This document shows, piece after piece, positions 1-11,911 of a stretch of 64,000 nucleotides of DNA (positions are counted from its first letter, which is position 1; every line of letters begins with the position of its first letter). The notes beneath the pieces were generated by a model. It saw only the letters and a list, made by a program, of their open reading frames with translations. It did no database searches and had not been told where the DNA came from. The translations under genes and the position numbers were made by a program. The DNA is from Ochotona curzoniae (taxonomy: Eukaryota; Chordata; Mammalia; Lagomorpha; Ochotonidae): the NCBI RefSeq assembly GCF_017591425.1, contig NW_024465746.1, forward strand, positions 372,001 through 436,000, in the 5' to 3' direction.

Positions 1-1249
1 AAACGAAACTCCAGAAGATAAACACACTTTAAATTTATAGCTTTTTACTGACATTGAAAGAAAATACTTAAAAACAAAGAATGCTAGTTTCATTGCTACA
101 AGTTAATTGGATTTGATTTTATGGTACCCCAAGTTCCCTGATTTGGGAAATTAAAATATCCATTTAAAGAACTGTTTTATGTAAATGAATACATATTTTA
201 TATATGAAAATATACACATAAATACACATGTATATTCACTTTTCATGATGCAAACTAAACAACTCAACACTTACGCCCCGAGTGCCTTGTTTTTAGAGGA
301 TTGAGATGATGAAAGAGCAATGTGCTAAAAATAGGGAAACAAGTTTATTAGAAATAAAACTACTGTTTCTCAAATCAGTAAAATGTGTCAGGGACAATGT
401 TAAATCGCTTCAATTTCCTTGCAGTTGACTGATGCTTTTTAATCTTGACATTCCTCAAACTTCTGAACATTTAATATAAATGAAATTTAATATTTGGAAT
501 CTCCCTAGCACACATATTATTTTGATGAAAGAGTAGTGTTGCATGTTTATGGTTTAATTAATCTTTTTTTAATTTTAGTTTTTGTAATATAAAATTTTCT
601 ACTTTAAGGGTTGAGTTTGTGAAGTCAGATGCAATTTTAGGTGACCTATGACCTGTTTCAATTCTGTTCTTAGTTTGCTTCTTGGTTTGAAATATTTCAA
701 ATAACTTTAAACACATGTAAGACCTTTAGGATTTAGCTGTTCACTTGTATAAATGAACTGCTGGTATTCAGTGAGCCAAATGATAACTTAATTAATTGCC
801 AGGAGATGAAAAATGTACACTTTAATAATTCTGGGTCGTATTTGAAAAATAAAAAGCACTTTTTAAAATTCTGATTTTATTTTGTGGAAATTCATTTCAA
901 AGCATTCCAAAATGTCTCCACATACATTGTGTCCACTGGCTATTAAACCGAGCAATGGTGGCAGACACTTCTTTTGTGTCCCCATCTGTTATAACTTCTC
1001 ACAAAGTGTTTGTTCTTATTTGCGGCACAGGCAAGTTAGATAGACTATACAATATACCTTCCATGTGTTGCAAGAATGTTCTCACAAACAGCCTGGGCTC
1101 CAGGTGGAAATAAGCCAGGTTCTGCTGTGTTGGAGGAAAGGTTCCAGAAACGCAGTGCTGCTGGCTTTAACTTGGCAGATGGGAACAGCAACTGAAAACT
1201 CACAGTGTTTTGATTCTGTCCTGGTCAATCCATTGTAATTACATATTTA
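1..1249. other. AT-rich unique sequence, no feature seen
   Basis: This stretch is AT-rich with short runs of A or T. It has no ORF of useful length, no SINE or LINE-1 motif I can recognise, and no tandem repeat. It is probably ancient decayed or unique intergenic DNA. Confidence 0.5.
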
Positions 1250-1439
1250 GGGTTGGGGAATGACCCCGTCTCAGCCTGGGGTCCAGTGAACCGGCAGTGA
1301 ACTGGACCCGATACCTCCAAATGTTACCCGGCTAGCTCTACTCTGCAAAAAGTGGGAATAAAGACACCAGGTCAGGTCCCCACAACCTTGTGAAAACATA
1401 GCATTACTTTTCCCTTCTCCATTTTTAAGATCCATCCTT

Positions 1440-1553
1440 ATCCTGGCTCCTGGCTTAGACCTGGCATAGCTGGTTCTCTCCCAGAGCAGGAGTGAATCAG
1501 TGGATGGAAGATCCCTCTGTTTCTCTCTCTTTCCAACTCTAGGTAGCTCTCTT
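1440..1553 (+). repeat. CSINE 3' fragment
   Basis: The segment carries the 3' half of the lagomorph tRNA-derived SINE: ctggctcctggctt, then gagtgaatcagtggatggaagatc and a CT-rich run. The tRNA-like head is missing, so it is a 5'-truncated or decayed copy. It runs directly into the GATA microsatellite that follows, which probably grew from its tail. Confidence 0.5.
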
Positions 1554-1561
1554 AGATAGAT

Positions 1562-1565
1562 GGAT

Positions 1566-1614
<49 letters not shown>
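1562..1614 (+). repeat. (GATA)n microsatellite
   Basis: About twelve tandem GATA units follow a SINE 3' end, with one interrupted unit (tggatgata) at the left edge. Pure tetranucleotide runs of this length are usually length-polymorphic. Confidence 0.9.
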
Positions 1615-1924
1615 GGCTTAGATTTCATGGACTTCACAAGGACAACCAAGGAATATTGTAACCAACTCCATGCCCACAAATCAGTGCCCTTGATGAAATC
1701 CACCAAGTCTTTGAAAGACACAGTCTGCCGAATTCGCATAAAATGAAATACACAATTAGAGTCATTTGACTCTAAACCAAATTGAATCAATGACTAGCAA
1801 TCTTCCAAACATGGGGCATAAGCGCCAGGTGGTTCTCTGGTGTGGTCTATCAAATGCTTAAGGGAGAAGTTAAATAGATTATCTCGTTTTTTCTAGAAAA
1901 GAGAGCAGAGGACATGTTTTCTAT

Positions 1925-2893
1925 TTTATAAAAAATTTAAAAGACTGAAAAACAGAAGAGTGGGAGCAACATGAATTGCTTTACTCTGAAGGATAGATTC
2001 TGGAAGTTAAAAATGCAACAACGATAAAGCTAATCGTCAAATTAAAATACCTGGACAGATTCTTTATTAGAGAACATAGTCTAAGAATAAAGATAAAAAA
2101 GCTGATCGAAGGGTTATAAATTGGACAAGAAAGCAACTGGCATGATTTTATGTATAGGGGAATCAGAAAACTCCACAAAGATATTATCATTGAAACTCAT
2201 GAGAGTTTGGCAAAGTTCCAGAACAAAAAATCAACACACCAAAATCAACAGCTGTTGTCTACACAAACAATGCTGTGACTGACAAAGAACTTGTACCACT
2301 CATGATAGCAACCAAAAAGATTAAATATATTGGAATAAATTTAACCAAACATGTGAAAGATCAATGATGAAAGCTACAAAGTATCAAAGAAAAAATAAAT
2401 AGAAGATGCAAAAAAGTAGGAAAATCTTACATGTTTGAGAATTGGAAGAATTAACATCATAAAATGATCATACCAGACAAAACCATTTATAGATTTTATG
2501 TAATTCTAATCAAACACTAGGGATATTCCTCTCTAAATTAGAAAAACAATATTAAAACGTATATGGAAATATGAGACCCTGAATACCTAAAGCAATCTTA
2601 AGCAACAAAAATCAAGGCCAGATACATCATCATTCCTGACTCCAAAACATAGTACAAGGCAGTTATAATTAAAACAGAGAGGTCCTGGCAGAAAAACAGG
2701 CATGCTGACCAATGGAACAGAATAGAAGCTTCAGAGGGCAACCCATGCAGCCACAAGCAACTCATGTTTGGCAAACAAGCCAAAATCAATCCCTGGGCAA
2801 AAGATGGGGTCTTCAACAAACGTTGTGGGAAAAAACTGAATTTTCACGTCGAAGCATGAAGATTACAAAGCAGAGTGATTTTCAAAAACAGAT
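1925..2893 (+). mobile_element. Old LINE-1 ORF2 fragment
   Basis: The A-rich sense strand resembles the reverse-transcriptase-to-C-terminal part of mammalian LINE-1 ORF2: phrases such as tatattggaataaatttaacc, aatggaacagaatagaagc and gcaaaagatggggtcttcaac are typical. The reading frame is broken by many stops and indels, and only short ORFs remain (for example 2,712-3,041, which runs on into the next SINE). It has no intact catalytic region and no 3' end, and is cut on the right by SINE insertions. It is older than the LINE-1 at 17.8 kb, judging by its divergence. Confidence 0.7.
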
Positions 2894-3190
2894 GGCCAGG
2901 GCTAGAGTGGTAGCCTTGTGGCTAAAGTCCTCCCCTTGCATGCTCCAGGATCCCATATGGGCACTGGTTCTAATCCCCGCAGCTCCACTTTCCATCTGGC
3001 TCCCTGCTTGTGGCCTAAGAAAGCAGTCGAGGATGACCTGAGGCCTGGAACCCAGCAACCGTGTGGGACGCCCGAAAGAAAATCCTGATTCCTGGATTCA
3101 GATCGGCTGAGCTCTGGCCATTGTGGCCACTTGGGGAGTGAATCAATGGATGGAAGATCTTCCTGTCTCTCCTCTGTATATCCAACTGGT
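2894..3190 (+). repeat. CSINE, near full length
   Basis: A tRNA-like head (gctagagtggtagccttgtgg and B-box-like ggttctaatcc), the middle gaaagcagtcgaggatgacc and the 3' block ttggggagtgaatcaatgga are all in order. It was inserted into or next to the old LINE-1 fragment. It lacks the AATAAA-rich tail because a second SINE follows at once. Confidence 0.8.
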
Positions 3191-3490
3191 GTTGTAGTGT
3201 TATGAGTTAAGCTGCTATCTATGACAGTGAGGTCCCCTAAGTTTGCCTGTTTGAGGCCCAGATGCTCTACTTTTGGTCCCGTTTCCTACGAATGCACCTG
3301 CGAAAGCAGCAGCAAATGGAGCTGTACCCCTGCTGCCCATGCAGGGGGGCTTGCATGATGCTCCTGTCTCCTGACTTTAGCTTGTCTGAGCCATGCTCGT
3401 TGCACCCATGGGGGAGATGGAAGAGTCTCTCTCTCTCTCTCCCTCTCTCTCTCGTTATAATTCTTTTAAATAAATAAATCTTCAAAAATA
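3191..3490 (+). repeat. CSINE, diverged, with CT run and A-rich tail
   Basis: A diverged head (tgttgtagtgttatgagttaagc), a body including gcgaaagcagcagcaaatgg, a CT dinucleotide run at 3,427-3,455 and the tail aaataaataaatctt identify a second, older C-type SINE in tandem with the preceding one. Confidence 0.7.
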
Positions 3491-4079
3491 AAAATAAGCG
3501 TGAAAGTGTTGCATCCATTTGACCACTAAAACAGAATGCTACGTACACCAGTAACAGTCAAGGCAATCTTGTCTCTGACACCTCTTACCAGACAGCAGCC
3601 CAAACAGCACATTCACAAGGTTTCATGGGGGCAGTTTATAATAGCTTGAAAAGGGGCAATTTGCAATAGCTTGTAAGGTGAGGGAGGAAAGGCCACATAC
3701 TGCTTGCTATCTCAGCTGGACAGACCAGGCCTGCCTCTTCTCCGGGCCAGCAACTAAGGTAACCCGACTCGGGGCTTGGAGACACCTGTGAGATAACCAG
3801 ACTTGGGCCTTGCTTCATGGGAATTGGAACCTGTTGGCAACAAAGATCACGTAGGCTGTTTTGTGTGCAAGATCACACAATTTCTTAGCAAAGGAAGCAA
3901 AGTAGAAGTTTCAAAAGGGAAAAATACTGCAGTTTACTCCATTTAGTTTTCAACTGTATCAAAAACTGTATTATTCAGTAGTCAGAAAAATCGTAAGAAA
4001 TTCAGATTTATTAGTACTGCTAGGTCAGAAATATGATGCATGGATAACAGAAACCTTTGGGTCTATCAAACAGTTATCG

Positions 4080-4150
4080 CAAACTGCTGCACAATTGGAA
4101 TTAGAGTAAAAAAGAAAGAAAGAAAGGAAGAAAAGAAAAGAATCTCACGT
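4080..4150 (+). repeat. Purine-rich (AAAG)n stretch
   Basis: Short imperfect aaag/gaaag repeats (about 4,108-4,141) lie immediately upstream of a SINE. This is probably a decayed A-rich target or the tail of an earlier insertion. Confidence 0.5.
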
Positions 4151-4462
4151 ACAGGGCATAGCACCATGGCTCAATTGGTTAATCCTCCTGACTTGCAGGC
4201 TCCGGGATCCATATAGGTGCTGGTTTGTGTCTCGGCTGCCCCACTTATCCAGCTCCCTGCTTCTGGCTGGGAAAGCAGCAGAGGATGGCCCAAACCTTGG
4301 GACTCTGTATCCACGTGGGAGACCCAGAAGAAGCTTTTTGCTCCTGACTTCAGATCAGCTCAGCTGCAGCAATTGGGAATGAATCAGCAAATGGAAGATC
4401 TTTCTGTCTCTTCTCTCTGTAAACCTACCTTTCCAATCAAAATTTTTAAAAATCTTCAAAAA
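4150..4462 (+). repeat. CSINE, near full length
   Basis: Head caccatggctcaattggttaatcc, body ggaaagcagcagaggatggccc, 3' block gggaatgaatcagcaaatgg and an A-rich tail (ccaatcaaaatttttaaaaatctt) are all present and colinear with other copies. A 104-residue ORF over it is only the translated SINE. Confidence 0.8.
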
Positions 4463-4747
4463 CAAAAATTTACTTGTGTGATTATCCACTGGATTAGTAA
4501 CAGTATTGTCAGGCAAGGTGTATATGTGTGATCAATAACCCAATAAGATAGAAATATGCGAATTTCTAGAAACCAACCCATTGTAGTAAACCTCCATGTT
4601 ATGAGCAGCCTTCTTAGACTAATTGAAGAATTGCCCCTAGGGCTGGCTTTTGGCAGCTGTTCCAGTTCAGATGGAGTTAGAATCAAGGAAAAGATGCACT
4701 CATTCAGCAACATCCCAAGTCAAGAATGCTAGTTCTGACTTTATTCA

Positions 4748-4994
4748 ACGTAAGGTGCTGTGGCGCAGGGGGTTAACTTGTTGTCTGGTTTGAGTTCTGG
4801 CCACCCTGCTTCTGGTCTGTTTGTTTTGCTAAGACACTCATGGAGGCAGAAGACGATGTCCCAATACTCGGGTCCCTTGCTCCCATGTGGAGGATCCAGA
4901 TGCAAATCTGGGTGTCTGACTTTGGTCTGGCCCACCCCCAGCTGCTGGGGCAGATTGGTGCAGTAAACCACCAAACAGGAGAGCTCTCTCTCTT

Positions 4995-5038
<44 letters not shown>

Positions 5039-5092
5039 CCTGTCTCAGAGCTCCCTGTCACTCTGCCAGTCAAATAAATAACTTGCTTTAAA
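4748..5092 (+). repeat. CSINE with expanded (CT)n
   Basis: The head aaggtgctgtggcgcaggggg is close to the rabbit-type C repeat. The body is diverged, and the CT-rich segment has grown into a (CT)n microsatellite at 4,984-5,040. The tail is caaataaataactt. ORFs on both strands through the CT run are low-complexity shadows. Confidence 0.75.
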
Positions 5093-5574
5093 AAGTCCAT
5101 GGAAAGCATGGAAATGGAATTTGAAAGATAAGCTTCTTAAAAATAGAGTTATAAAGTTGCCAAAAGCTAGCAGCTAAGGGGGTTGTGACACTTTCAGGAT
5201 TTATACTGCTCTCTTTTGAACGGAGTCCCAAACTATTATCCTACACAGAAAGGAAGAGCTGAAAGCAGTTGCTTCTCTGCTCCAGCACTAAATGATGGAA
5301 TGACTGACTGAGGCTGTTTTCCCTGTAGAATCCGGACAAATCTAATTGCTGCCATGGCAACAATGACAACCAAAAAATCACTGATGCTGCCAGACCCTTC
5401 TTTAAGACTAAACTCTCAACTTTCAGGCTCCACTTTTTGATGGGTGAGTCCATCTTCCCTGCATTTACTGCAGTGGTTAATCCAGACACCGGGGTCACCT
5501 CCCAGTTTCCATAGAGAAACAGAAAGTGCAGAAGCCAAAATGAAATCTCCAGTAACTTTTTTGAACTCATCTGT

Positions 5575-5840
5575 TTTAATTTCCTATTGCTCCTCTAGCA
5601 AATTACCACAAACTTAAGGCTTAAAACAACACAAATTTATTACATTACGGCTTTAGAAATCAGAAGTCCTAAAATCAAAACATCAGCCGGGCCTCACTCC
5701 TTCTGGAAGCTCCAGGGGAAAGTGTTCGTGTGCCTTTTCCAGCTCTTGCGAATCCTGGCTCACGGCCCCTTTCTCCATCTTCAAAGTCAGCTCTGCAGAA
5801 TTCTCAGATCTCTGACATCTGCTTCCATCATCACAGCTTC
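5575..5840 (-). repeat. MaLR (MLT1-like) LTR, reversed
   Basis: Read on the minus strand this ends with the poly(A)-signal region typical of MLT1-type LTRs. On the plus strand that appears as atttcctattgctcctctag, caaattaccacaaacttaag, gcttaaaacaacac and aaatttatt. These non-autonomous ERVL-related LTRs are old and shared by placental mammals. It has no internal sequence, so it is a solo or partial LTR. Confidence 0.6.
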
Positions 5841-5867
5841 TCTTTTATCTTGACTTTTAGTCTTATT

Positions 5868-6222
5868 ATACATTTTTTTCAAAAGGCATGTGTTTATCTG
5901 AAAGTTAGTAGGGACCAGAGAGCCAGAGGTGGAGATGGAGGCGCCCTGTGAGCAAGGAGAGCTGTTCCCTCACCAAGATGCCCACCACAGTGTAGGCTAG
6001 TTAGGTCCAAAGCCGGGAGCTTACAATTGCATTTGGATCTCCCATCAGATAGCAGGAGCCAATGTCCCTGCGCCATCATTGGCTGCCTCCCCAGTGCGTT
6101 CACATGAAACTGGAGTGGAAGGTCACTCAAAGTAGCCAGGACTTGAACTACATACTCCGACAGGGCATGTGGGCATTGCAATGGTGGCTTAACCTGCTGC
6201 TCCACAATGCCTGGCCCCTGGC
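5868..6222 (-). repeat. CSINE, diverged, minus strand
   Basis: The reverse complement has the tRNA-like head (plus strand ...ttgaactacatactccgacagg and gtggcttaacctgctgctccacaatgcc) at the right and the A/T-rich tail at the left. It abuts the reversed MaLR LTR. Divergence is high, so it is an older copy. Confidence 0.65.
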
Positions 6223-6849
6223 CTCCCTTTCACTCTGCCTTTGTGATTCCGAACGACCTGATCAGGCAACCTGGGACAGCCTGTTTGCGATCATTATGTT
6301 CACCACCTCCACACCATCCCCCTCTGCCCCAAACTTAGCCCAGGTTCTGTGGATTAGGATGTGGGCTCTCCAGGGTCATGACTCTCTCTCTGCCATAATC
6401 TACTCTGTGGTTGGTCCCCCCAGATTGATTCCATTCCAGGTGTAGAAAGTGTTCCTCATTGCAAAAGCTCTGGGGTGCTCCGTATGCTCCTCATTATGCC
6501 AACCAAAAGTATTGAAAAACCTGCTTGAGATCTGGTGCAGTCCTTGGCCGTACCATGGTGCCCCTGGATGCTTTCTGTAATTTGTAGTTTATTGACAGAA
6601 CAATCTTCACCATCATCACTGGAAACACTATCATCTGTTAACACCCCAGTAGTTCCTAAAGCGTGTGGCTGCCACCTTACTTACAGTTGACACAACTGTT
6701 ATACAACAGGAGACAGTTGGATAGTTTCCTTTTCAGTCTGTGAAAAGACTGCTGTGAAGCACTGAGCACTGAGATTGTATCTATTGCTCTGATCTGTTGC
6801 TAAAAGCCTGGGCTCCAGGGTCAGCCAGATGTCAGTCAAGATCCCTGCA
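6223..6849. other. Unassigned unique sequence
   Basis: No repeat was recognised. A 62-residue minus-strand ORF (6,456-6,644) has an acidic Ser/Asp-rich start but no match I can name, no start context and no splice evidence, so I do not call a gene. Confidence 0.4.
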
Positions 6850-7435
6850 TGAGGGTGGCAATTTGGCACAGTGATTACACTGTCTCTCCTCTCTGTAAAT
6901 TCACCCCCAAAAAGCCCCTACCAGGCCTGCACCCCATAGCAGAGTGCCTGGTTCAAGTCCCGGTTCCCTTGCTTCTGACCCCGCTCCCTGCTAACATGGC
7001 CTTTTGAGGTAGTGGACGATGACTTGATACTGTCTCTTGTCACGCAGGAGAAGACATATCTCCTGGCACTGGTCTGGCCCCGTTCTGGTTGTTATAAGCG
7101 AGTCAAAGGAGGATCTCTTTTTCTCCAGGTCTCCTCTCAAGTAAACTGGGGAAGAAAGAAAAAAAGAAAGAACAAAAAGCAAGAAAACAGGCGCCTGAAT
7201 CATATGTTGGAGCATTCAGGTTCAAGGTCTGGCTTCTGCTGTCAGACTCCAGCTTCCAGAGAAGGCAGAGCACTGGTGATGGCTCACGTGGCGGAATGCC
7301 TGCCACCCACAGTGGAGATGGGGGTGCAGTTCACAGCTCCTGGCTCCAGTTAGCATTCGGGGAGTGCGCAAATGAATGGGAGCAAAACCTTCCTGTCTTT
7401 TTGTGTGTCTCTTACAGAAAAATCTTTGGCTCCAG
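6850..7435 (+). repeat. Two old, decayed CSINE copies
   Basis: Two successive diverged SINE-like blocks can be traced. The first is about 6,850-7,190 (tggcacagtgattacac, ggttcaagtcccggtt, A-rich end aagaaagaaaaaaagaaag). The second is about 7,205-7,435 (gtggcggaatgcctgcc, agctcctggctcc, ggggagtgcgcaaatgaatggg). Both are partial and heavily mutated, and boundaries are approximate. Confidence 0.45.
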
Positions 7436-7754
7436 CTGATAACCTCGCTGACCACTTTTCTTTGATTTTCATTTTTTTTTTCTCATATACGACTGAAACT
7501 GTACTCAGTACTATGTTTATGAACTTATCAAATGGAATTGTCTAAAGTTCAAGTCTAATCTGTAAAGCTTCTTAGGTGACTTGGACCACTGTGAGGTCAG
7601 TATTCGATCTTTTCTGGCTATTGGCTATGGATTAATTTGCAAGAGACCATGGAGTTCTTAAGACAAACCACAGTAGTTGAATAACAACCACAGATGTTGG
7701 TTCATAGTAAGATGTTGAGTTCCTTTATAGAACAGAATAATGGTTCTGGACCAG

Positions 7755-8085
7755 GCATAATGGCTCCATTGGCTATTCCTCCACCTCCAAGCACTAGGCT
7801 ATACCTCCAGGCACTGGTTTACGTTCCAGCTGCTCCACTTCCCACCCAGTTCCCTGCTTGTAGGGGTCTGGGACAGCAGTAGAGGATGACAGCCCAAGGC
7901 TTTGGGACCCTGCACCTGCATGGGAGACCTGAAAGAAGCTCCTGGCTCTTGGCTTCAGATTGGCTCATGTTCGGCCACTGCTGCCATGTGGGGAGTGAAT
8001 AAGCAGACGGAGGATCTTTCTCTGTCTCCCCTTCTCTCCATAAATCTGCCTTTCCAATAAAAAAGAGTACATCTTACAAAAAATG
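7755..8085 (+). repeat. CSINE, near full length
   Basis: Head ggcataatggctccattggctattcctcc, a B-box region, body gggacagcagtagaggatgac, block ggggagtgaataagcagacgg and tail ccaataaaaaagag. The head carries a small internal duplication: a caggcactgg-like segment appears twice (about 7,788-7,825). Confidence 0.8.
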
Positions 8086-8466
8086 AAAGAATAACGGTTC
8101 TAGTAAGAGAAGAGCTCTGTGGTTAAAATTCACTCCTAGATGTAGGATGCAGCTGTTCCCAGCAGGTAGCAATCTGCAGGATGTTACCTTTATTGTCATT
8201 TGCCCTGCTTGTGGAGTCACAGACACGCACTCATAGGCACTCATAGGGAGCCAAAGCATTCTCTCAGCCACTCCTGCCTGAGGCTCCCATTCCTTCCTGC
8301 CTAGTGTGCCCTCACACCGTCACCCGCAACTCCATCTTGGATGCTACATGTGGACCAGAATCATGATCCGGATTAACAGACATACGCTTCACATTTCAGC
8401 TGTGTTCTCGGAAGGTTGCTGATCAGACCTTTGTCTATTTCCCTCTGGACCGAAACGACCCCCCCG

Positions 8467-8803
8467 CCTTTTTTTTTTTAGGATTTATTTATTTTTATTG
8501 GAAAGGCAGATTTACAGAGAGAAGGAGAGACAGAGAGAAAGGTCTTTTATCCACTGGTTTACTCCCTAAGCGGCCGCAATGGCCAGAACCGAGCTGATCC
8601 GAAGCCAGGAGCCAGAAGCTTCTTCTGGTTCTCCCACTTAGTTGAAGGGCCCCAAGGCTTTGGACCATCTTTTGCTACTTTCCCAAACTGCAGACAGGGG
8701 GCTGGGTGGGAGGTAGAGCAGCCAAAACCTAAACTGAGGTCCATATGGGACCCCAGCACTCTGAGGTGAAGGATATACTCGTTGAGCCATCACGCTGGGT
8801 CTG
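8467..8803 (-). repeat. CSINE, near full length, minus strand
   Basis: Begins at the left with the reversed tail (tttaggatttatttatttttattggaaaggcag) and ends with the reversed head (gagccatcacgctggg). Middle landmarks such as gagaaggagagacagagag and ccatatgggaccccagc are in place. Confidence 0.85.
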
Positions 8804-9036
8804 GTTGCAGTCCTGGCTGGTCTGCTTCTGCTCCAGTGTATTACCAGTGCACCTGGGATGCAGCAGAGGAAGGCCTGAGTGGGCAACTCCCTGCTGACCG
8901 TGTAGGAAACCAGGAAGCAGTTCTTGGCTCCTGCCTTTGGCTTGGTCCAGCCTTAGATGATGGAAGACTCCTCTCTCCTTCTCTCTCTTTCTATCTCTAT
9001 TGATCTGCTTTTTAAATACATGAGTAGATCTTGTTA
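8804..9036 (+). repeat. CSINE partial copy, plus strand
   Basis: Immediately next to the minus-strand copy, a plus-strand fragment carries ctgggatgcagcagagg, ggaagcagttcttggctcctg, a CT-rich run and a decayed A-rich tail (ctgctttttaaatacatgag). The pair forms a head-to-head, imperfect inverted repeat. Confidence 0.5.
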
Positions 9037-10614
9037 AAAGAAATCTTTGTGGTTCTTCGGGTTGACTGGACCTCTTACAGGCATGAATCGGTTAACCACT
9101 GTGAAAATTGCGAAAGAGAAATGTTAGTTTTTAGACTGTTGTGTGTAAGGCTTTCCTTTGCCACCCTGCCAATGCCCAGCCCTTGTAGAGTTACATCAGT
9201 TACAGATGGCATGACCTGTCTGAGGCATCAGAGGTTGTTTGAGTTGCCCTGTTGTACACAACTGCTTGAGACATGAACCGTGAAGATGTGGCTTGACTTT
9301 AGAAAGTCCTTATATGAGAAAAATTTTTGGCTTTCTGAAGAACAGTCAGTAATTCCCCAAACTGTAACATCATAGTCAACAAGATTAATTTATGCTGTTA
9401 GGAATATGTATCTGGCACACTGTGACACATTCCCCTGGAAGATGACACAGAATCAATATAAAATATTGGTGCTGTTGGAAAGAACAGGGACAAATAGATA
9501 TATATTTTAATTATGTGCTTTCCTCTTTGGCTCTCAGGGCAAAGGACTAATCTTTAAAGTATGATTTCTTTTCCTCCCTTCCAAGGTTGTTCCATTGGGA
9601 AAGAACTCAAGAACTGGGAGCCATCCTCGGACTCCAAGACCTCATGACTCCAGGTGGAGCTGGCAAGGCGAATGCTCTGGTGGCCTCTCCCTGAGACCAA
9701 AGGTCACTGCTAGTTCAGGACTGGACAAGTGAAGATCTGTTTTCACATCAAGGCTCCCTGGTATCTGGTTTGTTCTACTTGTTCTTGCTGCAGATCAAGC
9801 CAAACAGTTTGCTCTAAAACAGCAATGCCCTAGATGTGGAAGTGAGATGAATGCCGCCACCGGGACTTGGAAATTACCATTCCGAGTGTTGTTCAGCTAT
9901 CCAAATATTTGTTACTTATTACACCTCCAAGCTACATCAACTGCTGGAGGAAACACAAGAGAGCATTATGGAAAAAAAAATAAGACCTATGCCCTTGGCA
10001 AGCTGGTCCTTTTCCAGGGGGCGCAGAAAGCCCCATTGGCATATCTAGGTTGACCACGTAACCCATGGTTTGAGGTGGGACAGTCTACTGCTGGCAATGG
10101 GCAGAGATATTGTTTATGCGGCTTTAGTAGATATCAACAGAACCAGCCTGTTGAACTGAAGTATGCCGACCCTGAGTCACTACTAATGACTGCCTAGCTC
10201 CTTACCGCCTTAGGTTCCCAGCTTGCACTAATCACACCACACGGTACTTGCTGGGAATGTTGTGTTCCATTGAGCCCAAGAGAAGCACGCTTGCACATTG
10301 TTGGATGAGGTGTGCTCTGGGAATGTGTCCATTTGACGGCCTGTTTATCCCAGTTCTGCGTGTGCACGTAGAGTTCTGCATGTTCTGAATGGCTGGAACA
10401 TTAAAGGTGTCTGCAAATATTGGTGAGAAGCACCTCATTTTCGCCTTCTCTGTCTGAATGTTGATCTGCACAGAGACAGTGGAGTATGTCATGCAGTCAC
10501 ATGTAGAATAATTGCCCAAAATGCATAGATTATCTTATTGTTCTTTAGCTAGCTACTTTTACCTGTAACTTTAAATTAATAATCATGAAATCATGTTAGT
10601 AATTCAATACTTCA
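9037..10614. other. Unassigned unique sequence
   Basis: Mixed-composition DNA with no recognised repeat. Two short overlapping plus-strand ORFs (9,847-10,053) surround a region with a cpRcg-like codon string, but they lack homology I can name or splice signals in a consistent frame. No gene is called. Confidence 0.4.
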
Positions 10615-10925
10615 GGGCAGGTGCTGTGGCATTGCATGTTAAGCCTTTGCCTGCAGCACCTGCATTCTATTTGGGCATTGGTTCAAGTCTGAGCTGATCC
10701 ACTGCTGATTCCGGTTTAGGGCCTGGGAAAGCAGTGGAGTATGGCTTAAGTGCACGGAGCCCAACATGCATATGGGTGATCTGAAAGATGCTCCAGGCTC
10801 CTGACTTGGATGCAAACATGGCAGCCATTGGGGGAGTGAGTCTGTGGGTGGGAAACCTCTCTCTTTCTCTTTGTTTCACTCTGCAACTTTGTATTTCAAA
10901 TAAAAATAAATAAATCTTTAAAAAT
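10615..10925 (+). repeat. CSINE, near full length
   Basis: Head caggtgctgtggcattgcatg, B-box-like ggttcaagtctgag, body ggaaagcagtggagtatggc, block gggggagtgagtctgtggg and tail caaataaaaataaataaatctt identify it. The head is of the rabbit-like gctgtggc subtype rather than the younger gatggcac subtype. Confidence 0.8.
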
Positions 10926-10992
10926 TCAGTATCACTTGCATTAATTAAATTTCAGTGTGTGACTATATGTGGAATTCCAGCGGGTGTATTTC

Positions 10993-11680
10993 AGAGTCAT
11001 AATGTTCATCTTTATGTTTCCATTATCCTAATGCTCTTATACAACGAAGAATGAGAGATTCAATGAAGTGGTGAAGCATGGTACCGCATGTGGCTGGTGC
11101 CTACCACAGGACACAGGGCAAATAGAGAATTCTTTGTCATTGCATAAAGTTTTTCTGATCTGCATACAGATGAAAGTTCTTCAAAAATTTTACATAAAAA
11201 TAAAATCTATATATATATAGATAAAAAAATTAAAACACATATTTACTCATGAATATATCCACTAATTTATAAGTAAGAGTTTCCTAGAAAGAACTTTGAA
11301 ATGTCAATAATTGTGAAATTTCTCACAATTCAAGGATCCATTTCTATTGGATGTCATATAATAATGTCAAATAGTATAAAGAAGAAAACTATTTGCTGAT
11401 AATTCCATTCCAAAATCCTTAAGCATACTTTCAATCTCATAGAAATTGGTTTTTATAGAAATTTTAAAATCAAATGATCTTCCTTCATACTGATCTGCTG
11501 CTTGAAACAGAATTGACATCAAGTTACCTAGTCTAATTTTCCATTCTTATTTCAATAGTATAAAACTTAAAGGCCTAGGCTTTATACCCATAACATTCAT
11601 CTTCTTGCTTCCATTTTTTCCAAATTATGTTATAAAACAAAGAATGAAAAATGCAATATTGTTTAATATCAGGTGCAAAT
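10993..11680 (+). repeat. Pair of diverged direct repeats
   Basis: Two segments about 575 bp apart share order and wording: 10,995-11,090 (gtcataatgttcatctttatg, ccattatcc, aagaatgagag) and 11,585-11,675 (ataacattcatcttcttgc, ccattttttcc, aagaatgaaaaatgcaat). Both run into related text. The intervening DNA is AT-rich. This may be a segmental duplication or two copies of an unidentified dispersed repeat. Confidence 0.45.
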
Positions 11681-11911
11681 ACTTCTTTATAGGTGCAGAA
11701 AAATTATAGGCACAACTGAACTAGACCAACCTGCTCCAGGTCGAAAGGCCTTTGTAGCATCTCCTTCATTCCTCTGGCTGAAAGAATTTTTCAAGGTCCT
11801 AGGTGCTTTGATATTTCTTGTTGCTAAATCTGGTCACAAACTGATAAATAACTATGTCACTAAATTTTAATCTTCCTTAGATACCAACTTATCTTTGAAT
11901 CTACTGACTGG

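Noticed and set aside
6456..6644. Minus-strand acidic 62-codon ORF
   Set aside because: No homology, splice signals or start context; it is likely chance.
9590..10053. Possible processed pseudogene (short ORFs with a Cys-Pro-x-Cys string)
   Set aside because: No protein could be recognised. There is no A tail or flanking duplication, and the frames are short and overlapping.
11206..11222. tatatatata run as a promoter TATA box
   Set aside because: It is a simple AT microsatellite in AT-rich DNA, with no other promoter element.
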